Assembly (NCBI GenBank): GCA_964483145.1
Contig: CAZAAK010000036.1
Location: 1 to 22,815, forward strand
Reading direction: 5' to 3'
Length of the DNA: 22,815 bases
From: Colimorpha sp964483145
GTDB taxonomy: Bacteria; Bacteroidota; Bacteroidia; Bacteroidales; P3
In this document: one piece after another, positions 17,316 to 22,815 of the stretch
Layout: every line of letters begins with the position of its first letter
Position numbering within the stretch: position 1 is the stretch's first letter
The notes under the pieces: generated by a model
Told to the model about the DNA's origin: nothing
Databases searched by the model: none
What the model saw: the letters and a program-made list of their open reading frames with translations, nothing else
Made by a program: the position numbers and the translations under genes

Positions 17316-17345
17316 TTGTTAATCCAAAAAATGTTAGTACTTTTG
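17316..17345 (+). promoter_or_regulatory. Promoter of an orphan small transcript
   Basis: TTG at 17316-17318, a 19-base spacer containing six A, and TACTTTTG at 17338-17345 match the Bacteroidetes promoter. The segment resembles the one at 7245-7266 (CC, A-run, GT, then GTACTTTTG). It points to the right, where no gene of ordinary size is on the plus strand before the convergent gene at 17589. Confidence 0.7.
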
Positions 17346-17367
17346 CAGCCGCATTTGAGGAGAAAAC

Positions 17368-17418
17368 ATGGTTGTATATGGGTTCATAATCAGGTGCTTA
17401 GGTTTTGTTTTTACCTAA
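17368..17418 (+). CDS. Possible 16-residue micro-ORF
   Basis: ATG at 17368 is preceded after a short spacer by GAGGAG (17357-17362), a rare Shine-Dalgarno-like site in this window, and the frame reads MVVYGFIIRCLGFVFT before TAA at 17416-17418. The peptide is hydrophobic. It lies wholly inside the orphan transcript, and its stop codon falls in the right arm of the small hairpin. It may be a leader-like peptide or chance. Confidence 0.25.
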   Translation: MVVYGFIIRCLGFVFT

Positions 17419-17445
17419 AAGGATTTTGTAATAGTGTTTAATGGG

Positions 17446-17479
17446 AAAATGGGACGTCGCGAGGCGTCCCATTTTTTTT
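17446..17479 (+). terminator. Strong intrinsic terminator with GNRA loop
   Basis: Eight pairs from 17449-17456 with 17465-17472 extend outward through A-T pairs and inward by a T-G and a C-G pair to the tetraloop GCGA (17459-17462). Eight T (17472-17479) follow. It closes the orphan transcript. On the minus strand only four T follow, so it is mainly directional. Confidence 0.88.
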
Positions 17480-17588
17480 CTCTCTGTTGCTGTTCTCCAA
17501 AACAAGGTTTATAGCGTGTTTAGTGTCTCGGAATTCCATTCTCCGTTGTTTGCACGGTTTTTGTTAAGTAGGTGTTGGCGGAATCTAC

Positions 17589-18632
17589 CTATTTTTCAAA
17601 GTCAAAAAAACCGCCTGTCTCTTGGGTCTGTTTCTGTAGTTGTAAGCTCTTCAGCATCTTTATGCAGTCTTGGTCGGGAAACACGTCAAAGTCGGGCTTG
17701 GGGTCCAAACTCAAGATTTCGCGGCCTTCGCTGTCGAGGGTGGTGCCGACAATCAAGTTGGTGGCAACCATGATGCGGGCCTCTCTGTTTGCCAAGCTGA
17801 AACGACCGTTGCCTACATGGGCGTAGAGCGTTTCTGCGGGCTCTTCGTCAATCAACTTGGTACCATCGCTTAGGTATACATAAGATTTTTTCTTGCCCAT
17901 AGGAGCCATATAATAGATGTCGTAAATGCTCACAAAGCGCTCTTCCGGTAGCAACAGGCGCACCTCTCGGTCGCGGGAGATGCCCATTACATATTTCTCC
18001 TTTACAACCAATTGACCGTTTTCAAAATGTTTCCAGGTGCCGTTGCGCTCGCCTTTGGTATAGAAACCTTCCTGTACCATTTGATTGTTGTCGTCATATT
18101 CCACTAACCGGCCATCAATGCCGCCCATTACATAGGTGGCGGTGATGTAGCCTTGTTTGCCAATACGCTTCCACCAGCGACCATTGCGGCGGTTGTCGTA
18201 CCAAGAGCATACCTCTGCAGTATCACCTTCCGAGGTGAAGATGACCTGCAGACCGTGGCGTACACCCATCTTGTAGGTGGTCTGCTTAACGACTTTGCCA
18301 CTCTCCGAATAGAATAGCCACAGACCATCGCGGTTCTTTTGATTGAAATCGCCTTTGGCCAATAAGTGGCCGGCCTTATCGTACACCTCATGATGGCATA
18401 TCTTACCCGGAACGGTGTATTGGTTCTTGATGCGAACGGTACCGTTGGGATAGTAGTAAGTGAAAGTACCGGTTTCACGGTCGTCCACGAATGTGCCTTC
18501 GTAAATTTTGGCACCCTGCTTGTCGCTTTTGACCCAATGGCCTTGCTTACGGCCTTGTTTGTCAATTTGGTTCTGCGCTTGGCAGGCCATGCCGGCCAGT
18601 ATCAGCGCCAATGCAAGTAGTTTGTACTTCAT
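17589..18632 (-). CDS. Secreted MORN/YwqK-like repeat protein
   Basis: The 347-residue protein has a signal peptide (MKYKLLALALILAGMACQAQ). From about residue 28 to 220 it carries MORN-2-like repeats, each with a G-x-W/F-x-x-Y/F followed by N/S-G turn (for example GTFTYYYPNG, GLWLFYSESG, GTWKHFENG). The C-terminal 120 residues form a separate, non-repeat part that ends in FFDFEK. Such proteins are often labelled YwqK-family antitoxin, but no partner toxin is nearby and the protein is exported, so that label should not be taken as function. A lipoprotein reading of LAGMAC is possible but the -3 residue is unusual. It is divergent from the TonB receptor gene and has its own TATCTTTG promoter. 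Confidence 0.82.
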   Translation of the reverse strand: MKYKLLALALILAGMACQAQNQIDKQGRKQGHWVKSDKQGAKIYEGTFVDDRETGTFTYYYPNGTVRIKNQYTVPGKICHHEVYDKAGHLLAKGDFNQKNRDGLWLFYSESGKVVKQTTYKMGVRHGLQVIFTSEGDTAEVCSWYDNRRNGRWWKRIGKQGYITATYVMGGIDGRLVEYDDNNQMVQEGFYTKGERNGTWKHFENGQLVVKEKYVMGISRDREVRLLLPEERFVSIYDIYYMAPMGKKKSYVYLSDGTKLIDEEPAETLYAHVGNGRFSLANREARIMVATNLIVGTTLDSEGREILSLDPKPDFDVFPDQDCIKMLKSLQLQKQTQETGGFFDFEK

Positions 18633-18657
18633 ATTTTCTATTTTAATTCATTCTCGA

Positions 18658-18687
18658 TTGGGGCACAACCCCCTCTGAAATAATTTG
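18658..18687 (+). promoter_or_regulatory. Weak promoter candidate for the TonB receptor operon
   Basis: TTG at 18658-18660 and TAATTTG at 18681-18687 with a 20-base spacer resemble the consensus, but the -7 box lacks one T. It abuts the minus-strand TATCTTTG, giving the same overlapping divergent layout as at 7233-7298. A small GGGG/CCCC hairpin (18660-18672) lies here and would fall in the leader of the minus-strand transcript. Confidence 0.35.
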
Positions 18688-18707
18688 CAAAGATACAATT
18701 TTTTTTT
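18688..18707 (-). promoter_or_regulatory. Minus-strand promoter of the MORN-repeat protein gene
   Basis: On the minus strand TATCTTTG (18695-18688) is preceded by nine A (18707-18699), almost the same as at 7278-7298. The predicted start near 18681 gives a leader of about 50 nt to the ATG at 18632. A clear -33 TTG is not seen. Confidence 0.55.
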
Positions 18708-18738
18708 CGTTCCACCGTTTTATGGCTGACAAAAAATA

Positions 18739-21195
18739 ATGAGCAAGCCGTTATTTATAGTTTTGATGTTCCTCACCCTCTCCCAGTTTTCGCCTTTGTG
18801 GGCGCAGGGAGTTCTGCAGGGGCGTGTCTCCAATGCCGAAGGAAATCCGGTAGAGTACGCCAATGTTGGTGTGGTCAGTGCGCGCACTCCCTACGGCACC
18901 GTCACCGGCCCTGATGGTTCCTATCGCCTCTCTGTCAGGTCTACTGACAGTATCACCCTCCGCATCACTTGCACTGGCTACCGGCCTCAGGAGTTGCGCC
19001 TTGGGCTTTCAAAAAAAGAAATCTGCACCTTGGACATCACCCTCCAGCGTCTCTCCACCCAACTTGAAGAGGTGGTGGTTTCCGATGACCGCATCCGCTC
19101 CACTGCTTTTACTCAAATCAATATTCAAAAAATCGAGAATGCCGTAGGCCCAAATGAAAGTGTTGAAGCGCTCGTTAAAACCCTTCCGGACGTCAGCTCC
19201 AACAACGAGCTCTCTTCGCAGTACTCCGTCCGCGGCGGATCTTTCGACGAAAATTTAGTCTACATCAATGGAGTTGAGATCTACCGACCCCAACTGATTC
19301 GCAGTGGTCAGCAGGAGGGCATGAGTATCATCAATCCCGACCTTGTCGACCATCTATTTTTTTCGCCCGGTGGCTTTGATGCCACTTATGGCGACCGCAT
19401 GTCCTCTGTCTTGAACATCATCTACAGTCGTCCCCTTGAGCGTCGCCACCGCGTGTCGCTTTCCCTTTTGGGAGGAAGTCTCTCCGCTCAAGGGCGCCTC
19501 GCCGATAGATTTAGTTACAGCCTTGGGGTGCGTCATCACAACAATAGCTATATCTTCAAGAGCATGGATACCGAGGGTAGCTACACCACCTCCTATACCG
19601 ACCTTCAGGGCATCTTCGGCTACCGTATCAGTCCACGACTCGACCTTTCCGTTTTGGCCATTTGGACTCGCAATGTCTATGGTCTAGTCCCCTCCTCTCG
19701 CACCACCACTTTTGGGGGGTCCACTACCCAGTCGCTTGAGTTTGATGTCTATTTCGACGGCCGTGAAGCCGACAGTTATGGCACCATCTTAGGCTCCGTT
19801 TCACTCAATTACCATCCCACCGACGATTTTCAGCTCTGTTGGGTTACTTCGGCACAATACAACCGCGAAAAGGAGCTCTACGACATTCAGGACCAATATT
19901 GGCTCTACGAGGTGGGGGTAGGTGAAAGTTCTACCGATACCAATCGCTTCGATCGCGGCGTGGGCACTTTTCTTGAACATGCACGCAACTATCTGGATTT
20001 GGGTATCTATGCCACCGAAATCCGGGCAGTCCGCTACGCCTCTCTCGGTAGTTGGGATTTCGGTGCCAAATTCCAACTGGAACAAGTACACGACCGAATG
20101 CGTGAGTGGAAGTGGGTCGACAGCTCCGGCTACAGTTTTCCTACCGACTACCACACCCCTGGCCTTGACGATACTGTTGTATTCAACCCGCAGTTGCAGC
20201 TTTATTGCAATGCCAACAATCAGATCCAGACTCTCCGTGGCACGGCCTTCATTCAACGCGAAGTCAACCTCTACACACGCAAGGACAATCTCATTCGAAT
20301 CCGTGCTGGTGCCCGTGCCCAATACTATAACACCGCCTCAGGCGAACGGCTTAATTCGCAGCTAATTTTCTCACCCCGGCTGTCGGTTAACTACAAACCC
20401 CACAGCAAGCGCGACATCCTCTATCGCCTTGCTGCCGGTGTCTATCAGCAGCCTTGTCTCTACCGCGAGATGCGCGCCTCCGATGGCTCCCTTCGATCTT
20501 CTCTCCCTGCCCAAACATCTTATCAAGCTACTGGTACTATCGATTGGAACATTCGGCTTTGGAATAAGCCTTTTCGCTTTACTGCCGACTTTTACTACAA
20601 GTACATCACCAACCTGGTGCCTTACACTATCGACAACCTCCGCATCCGCTATAATCCCGACCTTCAGGCCGTAGGCTATGCCACTGGTGTCAGCTTGCGT
20701 ATCAATGGCGATTTCGTGCCTGGTCTTGAGTCTTGGGCCAGCCTCTCGCTGATGAAAACTCAAGAGGATATCTTGGGAGATAGTCTCGGTTGGATATCCC
20801 GACCCACCGACCAGCGCCTCAACTTCAAAATTTTCCTTCAGGACTATCTGCCCCGCTTCCCTTGGTGGCGTATGAGCCTCAGCTTTCTTTATGGCACCCG
20901 CACTCCTGTCACTTTCCCTTATCAAACCGACCGCTCTGTCAATTTCTTCGTACCACCATATTTCCGCGTCGATTGGGGCAACACTGTCCAACTAACCCGC
21001 TTTTCCAAAGTCCGCAACTCTAGGCTTGGGCACATCTTCCACGACATCTCTCTAGGTGTGGAGGTCTTCAATCTCTTCAACTACCGCAATGTCGTTTCTT
21101 TCATTTGGGTCGCCGACTATACGGGTACTTACTATGCTGTTCCCAACTACCTTACCGCTCGTCAAATTAATGTCAAACTGACAGCAACATTCTAA
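18739..21195 (+). CDS. TonB-dependent outer-membrane receptor
   Basis: The 818-residue protein has a signal peptide (cleaved after LWA, before QGV), then a carboxypeptidase-regulatory-like beta domain (about 24-110, starting VLQGRVSNAEGNPVEYANV). After QLEEVVV (about 112-118) comes the plug domain with LPDVSSN, YSVRGGSFDENLVYINGVEIYRP and DATYGDRMSSVLNI. The remaining 590 or so residues form a 22-strand-type barrel ending in VKLTATF with the usual terminal Phe. This class imports substrates across the outer membrane with energy from TonB-ExbBD. It lacks a SusD partner, so it is not a standard glycan-uptake pair. The M16-like gene follows after 7 bases. Its substrate cannot be read from sequence. 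Confidence 0.92.
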   Translation: MSKPLFIVLMFLTLSQFSPLWAQGVLQGRVSNAEGNPVEYANVGVVSARTPYGTVTGPDGSYRLSVRSTDSITLRITCTGYRPQELRLGLSKKEICTLDITLQRLSTQLEEVVVSDDRIRSTAFTQINIQKIENAVGPNESVEALVKTLPDVSSNNELSSQYSVRGGSFDENLVYINGVEIYRPQLIRSGQQEGMSIINPDLVDHLFFSPGGFDATYGDRMSSVLNIIYSRPLERRHRVSLSLLGGSLSAQGRLADRFSYSLGVRHHNNSYIFKSMDTEGSYTTSYTDLQGIFGYRISPRLDLSVLAIWTRNVYGLVPSSRTTTFGGSTTQSLEFDVYFDGREADSYGTILGSVSLNYHPTDDFQLCWVTSAQYNREKELYDIQDQYWLYEVGVGESSTDTNRFDRGVGTFLEHARNYLDLGIYATEIRAVRYASLGSWDFGAKFQLEQVHDRMREWKWVDSSGYSFPTDYHTPGLDDTVVFNPQLQLYCNANNQIQTLRGTAFIQREVNLYTRKDNLIRIRAGARAQYYNTASGERLNSQLIFSPRLSVNYKPHSKRDILYRLAAGVYQQPCLYREMRASDGSLRSSLPAQTSYQATGTIDWNIRLWNKPFRFTADFYYKYITNLVPYTIDNLRIRYNPDLQAVGYATGVSLRINGDFVPGLESWASLSLMKTQEDILGDSLGWISRPTDQRLNFKIFLQDYLPRFPWWRMSLSFLYGTRTPVTFPYQTDRSVNFFVPPYFRVDWGNTVQLTRFSKVRNSRLGHIFHDISLGVEVFNLFNYRNVVSFIWVADYTGTYYAVPNYLTARQINVKLTATF

Positions 21196-21202
21196 TTGTC
21201 CC

Positions 21203-22441
21203 ATGATTCCAGCTCCTTCCCTTCAGATTCTCGTCCCGGCTCTCCACCGTCAGTGGCTTTATTGTTTCCAAAATCCCAATGTCGACATCATTAAGCTCGA
21301 CTTTACTTTTGAAGCCGGGAGTGCATACCAATGGCAACTCTCACAAGCCCACGCTGCCAACCAACTTTTGGGTGAGGCTACTGCGCTCCACAGTGCCCCC
21401 GATATTGCCGAATTCCTGGATTTTCGAGGCATCGTTGTTGAGCGTTTGGCTGATGTCTGCCAGGGCAACATCTCGTTTTACTTTCTACGCAAGTATGCCG
21501 AGGAGCTCTTCCCCCTCCTGCGTGAGATGTTTGATCATTCATTAATTACCTCACAACTCTTCGAGGCCTATGTGGGTCGCCGTCGTCAGGCTATCGCCAC
21601 AGGTTTCCAACGGACCAACTACATGGCCCGCAACCGCTTCTACGAGTTGCTCTACGGTTCTGACCATCCCCTCGGATGCTATGCCTCTCCCGATGACCTC
21701 GACCGTCTTACGCTCGATGCTGTGGCTGAGTTTCAGCGCCGTTATTACAGTTTAGACAATGCCCATGTTGTTATCAGTGGCAATATCGACAGCAACCTTC
21801 TTTCCCTAGCCGACCACTATTTGGCTCCTACTGGCAATTCCCAACCGCAGCGCATTGTGCTTCCCCCTCCGCGTCCGGGCAAGCAAGAGTCCACCGTGAT
21901 TATGCCCTCTGCCGTGCAGTCCACTGTCCGTATTGGCAGTATCCTTCCTTTCTTCTGGAGTGATATGGAGTATGCTCGGTTTATGGTCCTGAACACCATT
22001 TTGGGCGGTTATTTCGGTTCTCGTCTTATGAGCAACATTCGCGAGGACAAAGGCTATACCTACGGCATCTATAGCCAAACGCAAATCTTCCGCGGATCCA
22101 TAGTTTTCTATATCACTGCCGATGTCGATGCTAGGGCTACGTGCCCCACTATAGAAGAGGTCTCACGGGAAATGGAAATCCTGCAACGCAACCCCGTCCC
22201 CGAGGAGGAACTGGAACGGGTACGTAATGTTATGATGGGTGACTTTATCCGCAGTATCGATGGCACTTTCGAAATCTCAGAGCGTTACCGGCAGATGGTC
22301 TCTACTGGAGTTACCGAGCAATTTTCCGTCAACTTTCTTGATGCAGTGCAGCACGTTACGCCTGCCGAACTTCAGTGTCTGGCACAGCAGTGTTTCAACG
22401 GCTTGACCACTGTTGTTGCAGGCCCGGCGGACTCTCAGTAG
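21203..22441 (+). CDS. M16-family protein with degenerate zinc motif
   Basis: The 412-residue product has the two-lobe M16 (pitrilysin/processing peptidase) fold. FTFEAGSAYQ...LLGEATALHSAPDIAEFLDFRG matches the N-lobe. The zinc motif HxxEH aligns with H50-A-A-N-Q54, so the catalytic Glu and second His are missing. The C-lobe keeps the R/Y motif at 280-287 (REDKGYTY). This is the pattern of a non-catalytic M16B partner, which normally pairs with an HxxEH subunit; none is in this window. No signal peptide is evident. It lies 7 bases downstream of the TonB receptor and is surely co-transcribed. Receptor plus M16 recalls systems such as FusA/FusC, but loss of the motif argues against direct proteolysis by this protein. 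Confidence 0.85.
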   Translation: MIPAPSLQILVPALHRQWLYCFQNPNVDIIKLDFTFEAGSAYQWQLSQAHAANQLLGEATALHSAPDIAEFLDFRGIVVERLADVCQGNISFYFLRKYAEELFPLLREMFDHSLITSQLFEAYVGRRRQAIATGFQRTNYMARNRFYELLYGSDHPLGCYASPDDLDRLTLDAVAEFQRRYYSLDNAHVVISGNIDSNLLSLADHYLAPTGNSQPQRIVLPPPRPGKQESTVIMPSAVQSTVRIGSILPFFWSDMEYARFMVLNTILGGYFGSRLMSNIREDKGYTYGIYSQTQIFRGSIVFYITADVDARATCPTIEEVSREMEILQRNPVPEEELERVRNVMMGDFIRSIDGTFEISERYRQMVSTGVTEQFSVNFLDAVQHVTPAELQCLAQQCFNGLTTVVAGPADSQ

Positions 22442-22474
22442 TCGGGTTTGGCATTTCTGCATCCATCGAGTCAT

Positions 22475-22509
22475 CTCTGCTTGGCATAGCCAGAGTCTCA
22501 CATTTTTTT
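22475..22509 (+). terminator. Possible terminator of the TonB receptor/M16 operon
   Basis: CTCT (22475-22478) pairs with AGAG (22492-22495) and GGC (22483-22485) with GCC (22489-22491), leaving a four-base bulge; seven T follow at 22503-22509. The gap of seven bases between stem and T run weakens the call. Confidence 0.35.
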
Positions 22510-22513
22510 CTCC

Positions 22514-22554
22514 GCAGACTGTTCCCTATGGTCTTTTCTACTACTACAGTCTGC
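22514..22554. repeat. 9-bp perfect inverted repeat
   Basis: GCAGACTGT at 22514-22522 is the reverse complement of ACAGTCTGC at 22546-22554, with 23 bases between. It shares the core AGTCTGC/GCAGACT with the next hairpin, so arms could pair in more than one way. Confidence 0.6.
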
Positions 22555-22567
22555 TAGTCTTTTCTCT

Positions 22568-22619
22568 AGTCTGCAACCCACAGCCTTCTCAGTATCTGCA
22601 AATTTGCAGGTTGCAGACT
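22568..22619. repeat. 11-bp perfect inverted repeat around a 14-bp palindrome
   Basis: AGTCTGCAACC (22568-22578) pairs with GGTTGCAGACT (22609-22619). The interval includes the perfect palindrome CTGCAAATTTGCAG at 22596-22609. Together with the neighbouring hairpin this makes a compact structured block in the last 374 bases of the window, which hold no supportable gene. Confidence 0.65.
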
Positions 22620-22684
22620 GAGGTTATGTTGAGGCGCGTTTCCTTGCCTTCACTGTTCTGTATCTGCAAATTTGCTGGTTGTAG
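22592..22684. repeat. 25-nt direct repeat, two copies 68 bases apart
   Basis: Positions 22592-22616 and 22660-22684 agree at 23 of 25 bases, with an identical 16-base stretch GTATCTGCAAATTTGC. A shorter related string, GTAAATTTGCC, occurs at 22713-22723. Origin and role are unknown. Confidence 0.6.
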
Positions 22685-22815
22685 GCACTGGTTGACCATA
22701 TGCCTGGCGCATGTAAATTTGCCAATTAGGTGGTGTGCCGTGAGGTGAAAACTAGATTGGCAGCTATAATACTCCCGGAATTTTAGACAACCGCATAGGT
22801 TGCAGAAAGAAAAAT

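Larger units (their letters stand above)
17352..17479 (+). ncRNA. Candidate small RNA or micro-ORF transcript
   Basis: A matching promoter (start predicted near 17352) and a strong intrinsic terminator (end near 17479) frame a transcript of about 128 nt with no ordinary gene. A second, weaker hairpin pairs 17398-17403 with 17413-17418. The only ORF is 16 codons long. This 308-base gap (17281-17588) contains nothing else I can support, apart from a weak possible stem (TAGGT/ACCTA, then TTTTT) just left of 17589. The family is not recognised; it does not look like 6S RNA, tmRNA or a known riboswitch. Confidence 0.55.

Noticed and set aside
17589..18632. YwqK-type antitoxin of a toxin-antitoxin pair
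   Set aside because: The protein is exported and no toxin gene is adjacent; the label comes from the MORN-like repeat only.
22592..22684. CRISPR array
   Set aside because: Only two 25-nt copies, 68 bases apart, with no third full unit, no regular spacer and no cas gene.
22413..22748. 111-codon plus-strand reading frame after the M16 gene
   Set aside because: It begins inside the M16 gene in another frame, runs through the repeat block, and shows no domain or signal; its length fits chance.

Overview
The window looks like a chromosome segment from a member of the order Bacteroidales (phylum Bacteroidota). Reasons: several candidate promoters fit the Bacteroidetes TAnnTTTG (-7) / TTG (-33) pattern instead of -35/-10; Shine-Dalgarno sites are mostly absent; the SC-type lipoproteins, the TonB-dependent receptor with an N-terminal carboxypeptidase-regulatory-like domain, the PurF variant and the PPDK-like protein fit this group. 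I see no rRNA, tRNA, CRISPR array, transposase or phage gene. Family names below rest on motif recognition from memory, not on searches.

Left block, minus strand (about 7285 to 189): a coiled-coil lipoprotein, a MurL-type glutamyl epimerase, a MurD2-type muramyl ligase, an M20 amidohydrolase and a C69 dipeptidase. The first four are separated by 4-25 bases. A candidate promoter (TATCTTTG) precedes the block and a strong intrinsic terminator follows it. The most interesting content here is the MurL/MurD2 pair, the two enzymes of the alternative peptidoglycan route in which L-Glu is added to UDP-MurNAc-L-Ala and then epimerised to D-Glu.

Centre, plus strand (7235-12007): an outer-membrane beta-barrel protein driven by a promoter lying nose to nose with that of the left block, then an S41 protease lipoprotein and an 888-residue PPDK-like protein that keeps the ATP-grasp and phosphohistidine regions but has no recognisable PEP/pyruvate barrel. 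It converges with a minus-strand operon (15987-12006): a PurF-like protein with Ser in place of the catalytic Cys, a secreted helical protein with five degenerate repeats of about 68 residues, and ElbB. The minus-strand gene mtaB lies upstream of it.

Right block: between mtaB and the next gene is an orphan transcription unit of about 128 nt, with a good promoter, a GNRA-capped intrinsic terminator and only a 16-codon ORF. Then come a divergent pair, a secreted MORN/YwqK-like repeat protein (minus) and a TonB-dependent receptor (plus), the latter coupled to an M16-like protein whose zinc motif is degenerate. The last 374 bases hold no gene but contain dense inverted and direct repeats.
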